Shown here piece by piece: positions 1 through 7,828 of a DNA stretch of 64,000 nt. The notes below the pieces were generated by a model that worked only from the letters and a program-made list of their open reading frames with translations, made no database searches and was not told where the DNA came from. The position numbers and the translations under genes are program-made. The DNA is from Leifsonia sp052114085 (GTDB lineage: Bacteria; Actinomycetota; Actinomycetes; Actinomycetales; Microbacteriaceae), in NCBI RefSeq assembly GCF_052114085.1, contig NZ_JBFREB010000001.1, forward strand, positions 3,534,001 through 3,598,000. The letters are read 5' to 3'. Within the stretch, counting starts at the first letter, position 1, and each line of letters starts with the position of its first letter.

Positions 1-256
1 CGGTGGTCGTCCATCCCGCGAGCGGGAGGTAGCTCACCGACGTGAACGGTGTCTTGGTCGGTAGGTCGACGACCAGCTTGACCGTGCCGGCCGTCGCCGA
101 CTCGGTCGGCACCTTGAAAGTGAGGTTCGTGTAGCTGCCCGGCGTCGCCGTTCCGGGGTCGACGTGGACGTGCGCGCTCGCCGCGAGCGGTGAGGTGGCG
201 AGGAGCAGAGCGGTGGATGCCGCCGCGATGGACGCGGCGAACGTGGTCTTTTTCAT
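1..256 (-). CDS. YcnI-like DUF1775 domain secreted protein (partial, N-terminal part)
   Basis: Only the first 85 codons lie in the window; the gene runs off the left edge. The visible protein starts MKKTTFAAS, has an Ala/Leu-rich signal peptide ending near LAASA, and the mature part begins with HVHVDPGTATPG. An N-terminal mature histidine followed by V-x-V-x-P is the copper-binding signature of the YcnI/DUF1775 family. It is followed by the family's beta-sandwich pattern (SYTNLTFKVPTES, KLVVDLP). A ribosome site AAGGGA lies six bases before the ATG. YcnI proteins are extracytoplasmic and usually sit with CopC/CopD-type membrane proteins, so the His-rich membrane protein upstream may belong to the same copper-related unit. 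The family call is firm; the metal role is inferred from the family. Confidence 0.85.
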   Translation of the reverse strand, partial: MKKTTFAASIAAASTALLLATSPLAASAHVHVDPGTATPGSYTNLTFKVPTESATAGTVKLVVDLPTKTPFTSVSYLPLAGWTTT

Positions 257-344
257 GGGAGGTCCCTTGTGATCGGATCGTCGGTAGGCGTGTGCGTGTG
301 CGCGTGCGCGTGTCGCAGCGACGCCCGGGCCTCCCGGGTCGCTG

Positions 345-965
345 TCAGAACGCGCCGGCGACCGCCGGCGGTCCGCGGTGCCGCAGCCGGGCGAGGGGGA
401 GCCCGAGGTCTCGCAGTCGCGACGGCTCGGCTTCCGCAGGCGCCGCCGTGATCCGCGGACCGACCGCGACCGGGACGACGACGAGACGGTCGGTCACGTG
501 CCGGATGCGCACTCGGGCGGTCCGGAGCAGCCCCCAGAACGCCTGCTCACCCAAGCGCAGCGCGATGACGGTGACCAGCACCGCCGTTGCGTGCGTCAGC
601 CACATCGATGGGCTCAGATCGGAGCCGTGCGCTGCAGGCATGGCACCCGTCGTCATCGTGAGGTGAACGCCGGTGTGGAGGTGCGTCATCCCGCCGGGAG
701 TGCTGAACCGCGCGCCGCCTTCGCCGAGCGAGAACAGTGCGTGGAAGAGGAACTGGCTGACGCCGACGGCCATGGTCAGCCGCCACAGCGACAGTCGGCG
801 GGTGGTGAGCGCTACGGAGGCGAGGGTGGCGAACGCCATGCTGAGCGCCAGCGCGACCGGTGCGGGAGCGGCTCCGCCACCGGCGACGTGGAACAAGGCC
901 GCGACGAAGATCGCGACTCCCGAGGCGAGCATGCCGCGGGAGAGGCGGGCCCACCTCGATCCCAT
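345..965 (-). CDS. His-rich integral membrane protein, upstream of YcnI-like gene
   Basis: About 206 residues. GGAGG sits directly before one ATG (971) but six bases before the next (965), so 965 is the better start. The N-terminal half has three to four hydrophobic helices (VAIFVAALFHVAGG, LALSMAFATLASVALT, MAVGVSQFLFHALFSL). A loop follows that is rich in His and Met (MTHLHTGVHLTMTTG, AAHG), then one more helix (HATAVLVTVIALRLGE). The last 60 residues are basic and probably cytosolic. I do not recognise a named family. The His/Met loop and the position just upstream of a YcnI-like gene on the same strand suggest a role in copper handling. That is inference; the 88-bp gap means co-transcription is likely but not shown. 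Confidence 0.7.
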   Translation of the reverse strand: MGSRWARLSRGMLASGVAIFVAALFHVAGGGAAPAPVALALSMAFATLASVALTTRRLSLWRLTMAVGVSQFLFHALFSLGEGGARFSTPGGMTHLHTGVHLTMTTGAMPAAHGSDLSPSMWLTHATAVLVTVIALRLGEQAFWGLLRTARVRIRHVTDRLVVVPVAVGPRITAAPAEAEPSRLRDLGLPLARLRHRGPPAVAGAF

Positions 966-1096
966 GCGCATCCTCCGTGTCGTCGGGTCTTCGGAGCCAG
1001 TCTACGGAACGGATGGGCGCGGCTCTCCGCGGGCCGCGGGGGACCACAACGGGGGTCGCCGGTCCGGCCGGTCGATCGCCCGTGCCGCGTTATCCT

Positions 1097-1762
1097 ATGC
1101 GAGTGGCGGTGGACACGTGGCGGCGCAGGGTTCTGGTGGTGGAGGACCACGCCCTGATGCGCTCGCTCGTCGTCGACGCCTTCGGGCAGCGCGGCTTCGA
1201 GGCCACCCCCTCCGGCTCGGCGGCGGAAGCCCTGCGCATCGCCGAGCAAATCGACCCGGATCTTCTGGTCACCGACATCGACCTCGGCCAGCGGCCCAAC
1301 GGCGTCGAACTCGCCACGATCCTGCGGCAGCGCGCGCCGCATATCGCCGTGATGTTCCTCAGCAACCTGTCCCGGGATGCTGCCGCCGTTCAGGCGCGGA
1401 GCACGGTCTCGGACGCCTCGTTCGTCAACAAAGCGGCCGTGGAGTCCGTCGATGAGCTGGTGGATGCGGCCGAGGCCGTCCTCGCCGACCGCCCGGTCCG
1501 GCGCGAGAGCGGGGGCTCCGACGCGCGCTCCCGCCTGCTCGGCCTGACCGCCGCCCAGCTGGAGACCACGCGACTGCTTGCGGCAGGTCTCTCGAATGCG
1601 GAGATCGCGCGTCGCCGGAACGTCACCGTGCGCGCCGTCGAGAAGAGCGTGGAACGCGTGTTCTCCGCGCTGGGCTTCGCCAATACCGAGCGGACGGCCC
1701 CTCGCGTCGCCGCCGCGACCCTGTACACGGCGACCTTCGGCGATCCCGCGACGGGGCTCTGA
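1097..1762 (+). CDS. Two-component response regulator, REC plus LuxR-type HTH
   Basis: 221 residues from the ATG at 1097. The receiver domain shows the acidic pair E16-D17 (LVVEDH), the phospho-acceptor D60 in LLVTDIDLG and the conserved lysine K112 (SFVNKAAV). The C-terminal domain (about 153-200) has a LuxR/NarL helix-turn-helix: LTAAQLETTRLLAAGLSNAE, then IARRRNVTVRAVEKSVERVF. TATCCT at 1091-1096 looks like a -10 box placed so that transcription would begin at the in-frame GTG 1103. With no Shine-Dalgarno visible, the message may be leaderless and start there. It sits six bases before the partner kinase, so the two form one operon. The target is unknown. It is a cytosolic DNA-binding regulator. 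Confidence 0.9.
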   Translation: MRVAVDTWRRRVLVVEDHALMRSLVVDAFGQRGFEATPSGSAAEALRIAEQIDPDLLVTDIDLGQRPNGVELATILRQRAPHIAVMFLSNLSRDAAAVQARSTVSDASFVNKAAVESVDELVDAAEAVLADRPVRRESGGSDARSRLLGLTAAQLETTRLLAAGLSNAEIARRRNVTVRAVEKSVERVFSALGFANTERTAPRVAAATLYTATFGDPATGL

Positions 1763-1768
1763 TCCCCG

Positions 1769-3445
1769 ATGCTCCCGGTCCGTCGTTCGATCGCGCGCGT
1801 CTGGAGCGGGTCGGCCATCACCTGGTGGACGTGGTTGGTCACGTTGCCGTCCGCCCTGACCGTGATGTCCGGGCTCCAGTACGTGACGGGCGGCCCTGCC
1901 GCGGTGCTCGCGGTCGCCGCCCTGCAGCATGCGATCCTCGGCGGACTTCTCCTCGTCGGTGCCGCCGTGCTGCGTGTCGTGCGGGGTCGAGGGCGTCCGT
2001 TCGCCGTGTTCACGATCTACGCCGTGGTCGGTGCGGCCCGTCCGCTGCTCTTCCTCGAGGCGGGCGGTCTGCTCGGCATCCGTGTGATGGCCGGCGACCT
2101 GATCGGACGGATGGCGATCAACCTGGTCGTCGTCGTGGTGATGTTCTCTCTGATCGCGATCGGCGTCGATCTGGTGTGCGAGCACCGCGGGATGTTCCGC
2201 CGTCTGCGCGCCGCGCAGCACGCGTCGGAACGGGACGTCGAGTGCGCGGCGGACAGGCTCCGTCGACTGCGCAGCACGGCGGTCGACGAGGTGGTCTCGG
2301 CGCTGGAGGACGCGGCGACGACTGCCACTGCGCACCGGCTGGAACCGGTGGAGGCAGCGCGCGTGCTGCGCACCCTCGCTGAAGACGTCGTGCGCCCCGC
2401 CAGCCACCGGATCTACGACGACGACTCCGCCGGCGGGCCACCCGAGGCGCGGGGCCTCAGCCGCGGCGAGTGGGCCGCGTCGGTCATCGGAGGGATGCGG
2501 GCTGCGCCGCCGATCACCGCGGCCGTGCTGTTCACCGCCCTCGTCCTTCCGTTCGCACTCGTGCAGATCGGCGCCGTCAGTCTGCTGCCGGTGGTCACCG
2601 GACTGCTTGTCCTCCTGGTCGCCGGGGCGGGGGTCGCGGCCATCCCGCTCCCGCAGAGGGCCGTTCCGCGGGCGCTGCTCCTGCTCGTGCTCTACTCGGT
2701 CGTCGGCGTCGTCCTGGCCGTGACGACCGGGCTGGCGCTCACACTCGTCGGCGAGAATCCCTCCTCGGCCTGGTTCGAGGCGCTCACCTATCCGCTGATC
2801 ACCCTGGGAGTCGCGTTCGTCACCTCGCTCACCATCCGGGTCCGCCAGGACCAGGCCGAGTTGGAGCGGGCGCTGCAGTCGCGGGTCGGCGCAGCCGCCC
2901 GCATCCGCTCGGAGTACGACCGCGAGCGCGCGTCGCTGGCGCGGCTGCTGCACGCCGGGGTCCAGTCCGAGCTGATCGCTGGTGCTCTCGCTCTGACGTC
3001 GACGCGGGCGGTGGGGCCGGAAACCCCCGGCGTGCGCCTTGCGGAGGTCGTGGGCCGTGCTCGGGATGCGCTGCGCGGGGGGCAGGAGGAACCGCACGCT
3101 GCCGACGAGGTCCGGGCGCTCGTCGAGAGCTGGTCGTCGGCGATCGACCTCCGTGCACGAATCGAGGACGGCGTGTGGGATCGGCTGGGTGATCCGGCCC
3201 GGACGTCCGCCGTGGTCGACGCCGTCTCGGAGGGGCTGGCGAACGCGGTCCGGCACGGCGACGGTTCGCCCGTGAGCGTCGAGTTGCGGCCGCGAGGCGA
3301 CGACGGAGTGGAGGTCGTGATCGAGTCCGGAGGGACGCTGGACACTGCGCGACCGGGGATCGGTCTGCGACAGCTCTCAGAACGCGGAACGGTCGCCCTC
3401 CGAGAGGTCGCCGGGCGTGTCGAACTTGTTGTCGACATCCCCTGA
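1769..3445 (+). CDS. Membrane sensor histidine kinase, partner of the upstream regulator (divergent sequence)
   Basis: 558 residues. Residues 1-145 hold four or five hydrophobic helices. A soluble stretch rich in Arg and Glu follows, then a second membrane block (about 250-355) with at least four more helices. The C-terminal region has an H-box-like segment with His395 in RLLHAGVQSEL (the usual HisKA_3 Asp after His is Ala here). It is followed by an ATPase domain with an N box (EGLANAVRHG, Asn492) and a short G box (RPGIGLRQL). The D box is weak, so nucleotide binding may be atypical. Its start is six bases after the response-regulator stop. The layout (many helices, NarL-type partner) fits actinobacterial sensor kinases of unknown stimulus. 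Function is inferred from the pairing and motifs; catalytic competence is uncertain. Confidence 0.8.
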   Translation: MLPVRRSIARVWSGSAITWWTWLVTLPSALTVMSGLQYVTGGPAAVLAVAALQHAILGGLLLVGAAVLRVVRGRGRPFAVFTIYAVVGAARPLLFLEAGGLLGIRVMAGDLIGRMAINLVVVVVMFSLIAIGVDLVCEHRGMFRRLRAAQHASERDVECAADRLRRLRSTAVDEVVSALEDAATTATAHRLEPVEAARVLRTLAEDVVRPASHRIYDDDSAGGPPEARGLSRGEWAASVIGGMRAAPPITAAVLFTALVLPFALVQIGAVSLLPVVTGLLVLLVAGAGVAAIPLPQRAVPRALLLLVLYSVVGVVLAVTTGLALTLVGENPSSAWFEALTYPLITLGVAFVTSLTIRVRQDQAELERALQSRVGAAARIRSEYDRERASLARLLHAGVQSELIAGALALTSTRAVGPETPGVRLAEVVGRARDALRGGQEEPHAADEVRALVESWSSAIDLRARIEDGVWDRLGDPARTSAVVDAVSEGLANAVRHGDGSPVSVELRPRGDDGVEVVIESGGTLDTARPGIGLRQLSERGTVALREVAGRVELVVDIP

Positions 3446-3717
3446 CCGGAGCCTGAGAACCCGGTCGTATCAGCCGTACCGCGAAGCCCTTCGCGGCCAC
3501 TGCATCCCTAGATTCTCAAGGGATGGCGCCTGCCGCCGTCCCGGTCCCGGAGGGGGGCCCCTGCGTGACCCGAACACGCAGGACGAGCCCCCGGCCGGGA
3601 TCTATTCGTCTGCATTGATGGAACATCCAGGCGAAATCGGGTAGAAATGGTCGGTACCCTTTTCGCGCCACAGCGTGCGTCGCCCCCGACCGACTCCCCC
3701 CAGGAAGACCCAGCAGC
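3446..3717 (+). promoter_or_regulatory. Structured 5' leader upstream of the wall peptidase gene
   Basis: This 272-bp gap has no plausible gene but a run of short inverted repeats. GACCGG/CCGGTC (3444-3449 with 3461-3466) may end the kinase transcript. CCGCGAA/TTCGCGG (3479-3485 with 3490-3496), ATCCCT/AGGGAT (3504-3509 with 3519-3524) and CTGCGTG/CACGCAG (3561-3567 with 3575-3581) follow. A G-run before the last stem can also pair with a C-run after it. Tandem stems before a cell-wall hydrolase recall the position of c-di-AMP riboswitches in actinobacteria. However, I cannot find that family's conserved GGGGUGAAUC or CCGACAGCUAACC blocks, so I leave it unnamed. Confidence 0.4.
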
Positions 3718-4767
3718 TTGCCACAGTCCACTCCTTCAGTGCGGCCTCGCCGGACTTTCAGGGCACCCGTCGTGGTGGATGTGGATCAGCAGCCGGAACT
3801 TTCGGACGACCCGGTCACCGCGTTCACGACGCCGGAAGAGCTGACCATCGCTCAGCCCTTCCCCAGCCGCAGAGCCGCGCTCGAGGCCGAACGCAGCCGC
3901 CCGCGCACCCGTGAGCGCATCGTCGTCAAGCCGACCCGCGCCGAGCGAAGCCCGAAGGCCCGCGTCGAACGTGCCGCCCGGCCCGCACGTCCGGTCCGTG
4001 CCCCCCGCGTGCGCAGTTCGCACCCCGAGCGTCGTCGCTGGGGCGTCCACGCCGTCGTCATGCTCGCGTTGGCGGCCTTCTTCGGCACCGCAGCGCTTCC
4101 CGCCTACGCGACCTCAGGAGAAGGCTCGACCGTCGGCGCGGCGCGCACCGCCCTCGCTGTGCAGACGCTCACCGGTGGCGGTGTCACCCAGGTCGTCGCT
4201 CGTGACGGCCTCGCCATCCAGGAGAGCCCGCAGGCGCTCGACTCGACGACCAACGCCAGCGTGTCGCCGACCGTGCAGGCACTGGCCGTCCAGATCATGG
4301 GCGCGGTCGCATCCGGGCGCCTGGTCGGCTCGACACCGAACCACATCCCGGAGATCGCCGACCTCGCCGAGGGTCAGGCCGTGCCGGGCTGCGGCGTCGA
4401 CTACCGCGTCCTTCAGGCCATCTCGATCGCGCTCGACAACTTCAACCAGGTCGGCGTCAGCGACATCAACCGTCGCTGCACCGGCCAGATCGAGGGCGCC
4501 GGAACCGACTCGGCGCACTACGCCGACGGCGGCGGCCACGCGGTCGACTTCTATCTGCTCAACGGCTCCCCGCTCACCGGCGGCGACGCGAAGTCGGTGG
4601 AGCTCATCCGCATCCTCGACCCGCTGGTCCCGGACGGCACGGGCCTGGGTCAGGTCGGCTGCCGGTCATCCATGGACCTCTCGAACTTCAAGCCCTTCGA
4701 CGACACGTGCAACCACCTGCACATCGACTTCCTCAAGTCGAGCGGCTCCACCCTCCGCTACGGCTGA
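3718..4767 (+). CDS. Membrane-anchored M15-like peptidoglycan peptidase
   Basis: 349 residues from a TTG start with AGGAAG ten bases upstream. Residues 1-107 are cytosolic, Arg/Pro-rich and disordered. One transmembrane segment follows (about 108-131, VVMLALAAFFGTAALPAYA). The extracellular C-terminal domain carries a metal-site pattern of the M15/ARB_07466 type: GHAVDF (H274, D277), then NHLHIDF (H335 with D337). H-x3-D with a later H-x-D is the zinc arrangement of D-Ala-D-Ala and L,D-endopeptidases. Cysteines in CGVDY, RRCTG, GCRSS and DTCNH could form two disulfides. The likely job is trimming peptidoglycan peptides at the cell surface. The bond cleaved cannot be read from the sequence. 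It is preceded by a structured leader that may control expression. Confidence 0.75.
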   Translation: MPQSTPSVRPRRTFRAPVVVDVDQQPELSDDPVTAFTTPEELTIAQPFPSRRAALEAERSRPRTRERIVVKPTRAERSPKARVERAARPARPVRAPRVRSSHPERRRWGVHAVVMLALAAFFGTAALPAYATSGEGSTVGAARTALAVQTLTGGGVTQVVARDGLAIQESPQALDSTTNASVSPTVQALAVQIMGAVASGRLVGSTPNHIPEIADLAEGQAVPGCGVDYRVLQAISIALDNFNQVGVSDINRRCTGQIEGAGTDSAHYADGGGHAVDFYLLNGSPLTGGDAKSVELIRILDPLVPDGTGLGQVGCRSSMDLSNFKPFDDTCNHLHIDFLKSSGSTLRYG

Positions 4768-4793
4768 GTGACCGCAACCGGCCCGCTCAGCCG
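4761..4793. terminator. Bidirectional terminator hairpin between convergent genes
   Basis: CGGCTGAG at 4761-4768 pairs exactly with CTCAGCCG at 4786-4793 across a 17-base loop. The arms contain the stop codons of both the wall peptidase (TGA 4765-4767) and the Nudix gene (complement of 4787-4789). The hairpin can therefore serve both transcripts. There is no long U-tract, which is common in high-GC actinobacteria. Confidence 0.5.
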
Positions 4794-5443
4794 AACAGGT
4801 TGAGGGCCGCCCACTGCACCAGGATCACGGTCTTGCCGTCAGCGATGCGGCCGTCGGCGACCCACGCGAGGGCCTCGTCGTACGGCACGACCACCGGCTC
4901 GATCTCCTCGCCCTCCTCCTCGAGTCCGCCGCCACCCACGACGTCCGCCGGCGTGTAGGGCGCGGCGTAGAAGTGGACGCGCTCGGTGACGGACCCCGGG
5001 CTCATGTAGAGGTCGAACAGGTGCGTCAGCTCGCCGATCCGGACGCCCAGCTCCTCAGCGGCTTCGCGACGGATCGCCTCTTCGGCGCTGTCGCCGTCGA
5101 GCAGCCCGCCGGCCGACTCGACCAGCATCCCGTCCCGATGGCCGTTCACATACGCGGGAAAGCGGAACTGGCGCGACAGCAGCAGGGTGCGACCGACCGG
5201 GTCGTAGAGCAGAACCGTCGCGCCGTTGCCTCGGTCGTAGGTCTCTCGGGCCTGCGTCGTCCACGCCCCGTCGCGGCCGCGATAGTCGAAGGTCGTCCGT
5301 CGCAGCACGTGCCAGCCGTCGGAGGTGACCTCCACGTCACGGATGCGCACACCCGGATTGCCGGTCAGGTCGCGTCCGGTCTGGTGCAGTCCGCTGCGTC
5401 CGCGCGCGTCGGGGACATCGTGGCCGGGTCGCTGGTCGCTCAT
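4787..5443 (-). CDS. NUDIX hydrolase, NudK/GDP-mannose pyrophosphatase-like
   Basis: 218 residues. The Nudix box is clear: GLLDGDSAEEAIRREAAEEL followed by GV. It fits G-x5-E-x7-REUxEExGU except that the first conserved Glu is Asp. That is a conservative change at a position that is not one of the metal-binding REUxEE residues. The flanking pattern (VRIRDVEVTSDGWHVLRRTT near the N-terminus, LLLSRQFRFPAYVNG, and the MSPGSVTERVHFY segment) matches the ADP-ribose/GDP-mannose diphosphatase subgroup (NudK/YffH). Such enzymes split sugar nucleotides into sugar phosphate and NMP with Mg2+. The gene ends within a shared terminator facing the wall peptidase and begins 31 bases after the YihY gene, so it may be the last gene of that operon. 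Substrate is inferred. Confidence 0.85.
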   Translation of the reverse strand: MSDQRPGHDVPDARGRSGLHQTGRDLTGNPGVRIRDVEVTSDGWHVLRRTTFDYRGRDGAWTTQARETYDRGNGATVLLYDPVGRTLLLSRQFRFPAYVNGHRDGMLVESAGGLLDGDSAEEAIRREAAEELGVRIGELTHLFDLYMSPGSVTERVHFYAAPYTPADVVGGGGLEEEGEEIEPVVVPYDEALAWVADGRIADGKTVILVQWAALNLFG

Positions 5444-5474
5444 ACGACGAGCCTAGGGAGCCTGCGACCGAGGT

Positions 5475-6524
5475 TCACGCTCTCGCCCGATAACGCCGCC
5501 GGATGTCCCTGGCCGCGAGGATGTCGCCGGCGTGTGCCTCCCGAGCCTTCAGCAGCGCTTTGTCGGACTTGAGCGGCAGTCGCAGCACCTCGGCCGCGTC
5601 GATGCCGGCGATCAGCTCCCGCGCCCGCTCGGTCTCGGAATCGAGCTCGGCGCCGAAAAGCAGTGCGTTGTTCGCGATCCAGATCCACAGCAGGAACACG
5701 ATGATGCCGGCCAGCGCGCCGTAGGTCCGGTCGTAGTTGCCGAAGTTGCCGACGTAGAAGGCGAACAGTGCCGAAGCGATCCCCAGGACCACGATGGCGG
5801 CGATCGAGCCGGGCGTCAGCCACCGGACCTTGGGATGCTTCACGTTCGGCGTGGCGGCGTACAGCACGCCGACGAGGGCCACGATCACCACGACCACGAT
5901 CGGCCAGCGGATGATCGACCAGGCGACCTGGAACGCGTCGCTCAGCCCGATCAGTCCGCCCAGGAATTGGGCCACGGGGCCGGAGATGACCAGCAGCAGG
6001 GCCAGCAGCGACACCAGCACCAACGCCAGCAGTGTCACGCCGAGTTGCACCGGACGGAGCGCGATGAACGTCCGGCCTTCCTGCACTCCGTAGACGCGAT
6101 TCAGTGCGCGCCCGAACCCTCCGACGTATCCCGACGCCGACCAGACGGCGCCGACGATCCCGATCGCGAGGGCCCACCCGGTGGCGGGCGACGAGGCGAG
6201 ATCCCCGATGGGCCCCTTCAGCACGTCGGTCATGCCGGGCGCGAGCTCGTTCACCATCCCGAACAGGGCGTCGACTCCGGTCTTGCTCTGCCCGACGATG
6301 CCGAGGATGCTGACCAGCGCCAGCAGCGCGGGGAACAGCGACAGGACGGCGAAGTAGGTGAGGCCGGCGGCGAGGTCGGTGCACTGGTCCGTCGAGAAAC
6401 TGCGCATCGTGCGCTTGAAGATGAATCCCCACGGCAGGCGGTACCAGTGGACGCTGTTGCGGTCCTCGATCCGACGAACCGCTTTGGCGCGGTCGCTGCC
6501 CACGCCGCCCTGGTCAGCCGGCAC
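5475..6524 (-). CDS. YihY/virulence factor BrkB family membrane protein
   Basis: 349 residues from a GTG start that overlaps the upstream DUF3618 gene by 11 bases, suggesting translational coupling. The family pattern is complete: an N-terminal amphipathic segment (MRSFSTDQCTDLAAGLTYFA), then six hydrophobic helices including LFPALLALVSILGIVG, LGVTLLALVLVSLLALLLVI and IIRWPIVVVVIVALVGVLYA. It also has the diagnostic loop LTPGSIAAIVVLGIASALFA and the GNYDRTYGALAGIIVFLLWI signature. The tail is charged. Despite the old RNase BN name the family is not a nuclease; its members are inner-membrane proteins of unsettled function. The operon with a holin-like and a DUF3618 protein points to envelope maintenance. 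Confidence 0.9.
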   Translation of the reverse strand: MPADQGGVGSDRAKAVRRIEDRNSVHWYRLPWGFIFKRTMRSFSTDQCTDLAAGLTYFAVLSLFPALLALVSILGIVGQSKTGVDALFGMVNELAPGMTDVLKGPIGDLASSPATGWALAIGIVGAVWSASGYVGGFGRALNRVYGVQEGRTFIALRPVQLGVTLLALVLVSLLALLLVISGPVAQFLGGLIGLSDAFQVAWSIIRWPIVVVVIVALVGVLYAATPNVKHPKVRWLTPGSIAAIVVLGIASALFAFYVGNFGNYDRTYGALAGIIVFLLWIWIANNALLFGAELDSETERARELIAGIDAAEVLRLPLKSDKALLKAREAHAGDILAARDIRRRYRARA

Positions 6525-6792
6525 GCCCGCGCCTCCGCAGGAGCAGAGTCGCGATACCGGCCGCAGCTCCGGTGAGCGCGAGGAACAGCCCGGTGAAGAA
6601 GACGGGATGGGACCGGATCTGCACCCGGACGTTGAAGGTCGCGAACAGGTCGTCGAGCGTGCTCGCGAGCTCGTCGCGGGTCACCTCGAGGTCGAGTTTG
6701 AGCGAATTGATCCCGGCGCCCTTCGGCAGCGGCGGACGTCCGGCCGGTCGTTGGCCCTGACGGTGCACCGCAGGGATGGTCTCGGAGGTCAC
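6514..6792 (-). CDS. DUF3618 domain protein
   Basis: 92 residues with a helix carrying the DUF3618 signature LEVTRDELASTLDDLFATFN (about 33-52). A short C-terminal membrane segment follows (VFFTGLFLALTGAAAGIATLLL) with an RRRGR positive stop. Length and layout fit this actinobacterial family, which is nearly always found with phage-holin-like (DUF1469) proteins, as here. It overlaps the upstream holin-like gene by four bases (ATGA) and the downstream YihY gene by 11, so the three are one operon. Molecular function is not known. It is probably anchored in the membrane with the helical part in the cytosol. Confidence 0.85.
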   Translation of the reverse strand: MTSETIPAVHRQGQRPAGRPPLPKGAGINSLKLDLEVTRDELASTLDDLFATFNVRVQIRSHPVFFTGLFLALTGAAAGIATLLLRRRGRAG

Positions 6793-7217
6793 GGCTGCTC
6801 TCCCTTCAGAGCTTTGACGTCGGCGCTCAGCTCGCTACCGAGGTCGTCCGGCACCGGAGGCATGCCCTTCTTGAGGCTGCGCAGGCCGATGAGGCCGATG
6901 ACGACGGCGATGACGATGAGGATGACGCCCACGATGATGGCGGAGAGCCAGGCGGGAAGGATGAGTGCGAACCCGAGTACCGCCGCGGTGATCAGCGCGG
7001 CGAACGCGAAGAACAGGAAGAGGAGCGCGCCGATCAGAAGGCCGGCACCGATTCCGGCGGCCTTCGCTTTGGCGGTCATCTCCGCCTTGAACAGCGCGAG
7101 TTCTGCGGCGACCAGTCGCTGCAACTGGGCGACGAGGTCCTTCGTCAGCTCCGGCAGCGGGCGGAGTCCGCGGGTGGTGCGGCGTCGCTCCCGGGGAAGC
7201 GGTGGCGTGTCGGCCAT
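6789..7217 (-). CDS. Actinobacterial phage-holin superfamily 3 / DUF1469 membrane protein
   Basis: 142 residues. An amphipathic helix (LTKDLVAQLQRLVAAELALF, then KAEMTAKAKAAGIGAG) leads into two long hydrophobic segments (LLIGALLFLFFAFAALITAA and WLSAIIVGVILIVIAVVIGL). A polar tail follows (LKKGMPPVPDDLGSELSADV). This is the standard arrangement of the DUF1469 family. Although called phage holin-like, it is a chromosomal actinobacterial protein with no other phage gene nearby. It is the first gene of a three-gene operon with DUF3618 and YihY, and is divergent from the universal stress protein across an 86-bp gap that must hold both promoters. Confidence 0.85.
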   Translation of the reverse strand: MADTPPLPRERRRTTRGLRPLPELTKDLVAQLQRLVAAELALFKAEMTAKAKAAGIGAGLLIGALLFLFFAFAALITAAVLGFALILPAWLSAIIVGVILIVIAVVIGLIGLRSLKKGMPPVPDDLGSELSADVKALKGEQP

Positions 7218-7303
7218 CGGATCGGGCTCCTCTCAGACACTGGTACGGCGACCGTACTCCACGGCTCCACGCGAGTGAACCCGTGATAGTGCACACTAGG
7301 GGC

Positions 7304-7828
7304 ATGAACGGCAACGAGATCGCCGGCAGAGGGGGAATCCTCGTGGCCGTGGTCCCCGGCCAGCCTCTCGTGGTGCTGGAGCAGGCCGCGCGCCTGGCCG
7401 ATGACCTCGACATCCCGCTCGTGTGCGCGAACGTCGATCCCGACCGCTACGTCGTCTCGAGCTACGTCGACGGAACGGTGGTCGCTCTCCCGTACGATCC
7501 GGACCTCCCGGAGACGGAGGAGAAGCACTTCGACCCCGAGTTGGAGGCGCACATCCGAAAGGCGCTCGATGGCCGCGGCATCCCGTACTCGCTGCAACAG
7601 CGGGCGGGCGACCCTGCGTGGTCGCTGGCCCGGCTGGCGGAGGACATGGATGCGCGTTATATCGTCATCGGGACGCGGGAGGCCGGGCTCCGCGGCAGCG
7701 TGCGCGAGTTCTTCAACGGCTCCATCGCGGTGCATCTGGCGCACCGACAGCACCGGCCCGTGATCGTGGTGCCGCTGAATCCGCTGCCGGGAGCCCAGCG
7801 GTTCCCGTGGGAAGATCCGCCGGTCTAG
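7304..7828 (+). CDS. Universal stress protein family (UspA-like)
   Basis: 174 residues starting at MNGNEIAGRG. This start is preferred over upstream in-frame starts because homology begins with ILVAVVPGQPLVVLEQAARL. The Usp fold is visible: beta-1 (GGILVAVVPG), helix, beta-2 (IPLVCANVDP), a long insert, then RYIVIGTREAGLRGSVREFF. The nucleotide-loop segment G-x2-G-x8-G(S/T) is close to consensus (GTREAGLRGSVREFFNGSIA), followed by the last strand HRPVIVVPL. ATP binding is plausible. The stop codon overlaps the next start by one base (TAGTG), so it is coupled to the CrcB pair. A universal stress protein ahead of fluoride exporters suggests a small stress operon. Confidence 0.85.
   Translation: MNGNEIAGRGGILVAVVPGQPLVVLEQAARLADDLDIPLVCANVDPDRYVVSSYVDGTVVALPYDPDLPETEEKHFDPELEAHIRKALDGRGIPYSLQQRAGDPAWSLARLAEDMDARYIVIGTREAGLRGSVREFFNGSIAVHLAHRQHRPVIVVPLNPLPGAQRFPWEDPPV

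Noticed and set aside
812..3256. Very long minus-strand open frame of 814 codons over the two-component genes
   Set aside because: Low-complexity Arg/Asp/Gly-rich composition typical of the antisense of high-GC genes; the plus-strand genes have clear domains.
3451..3475. TPP riboswitch, because of CCTGAGAACCC
   Set aside because: The second conserved block (GAACCTGATC with GGATAATGCC) does not follow and the next gene is not thiamine-related.
3446..3717. c-di-AMP (ydaO) riboswitch
   Set aside because: Position fits but the conserved GGGGUGAAUC and CCGACAGCU blocks are missing; kept only as a structured leader.
6789..7217. Prophage holin
   Set aside because: Family name only; there are no other phage genes and it lies in a chromosomal DUF3618/YihY operon.
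7218..7303. Fluoride riboswitch before the usp-crcB operon
   Set aside because: No GGNGAU...UCC-type pseudoknot core could be recognised in 86 bp that also hold a divergent promoter.
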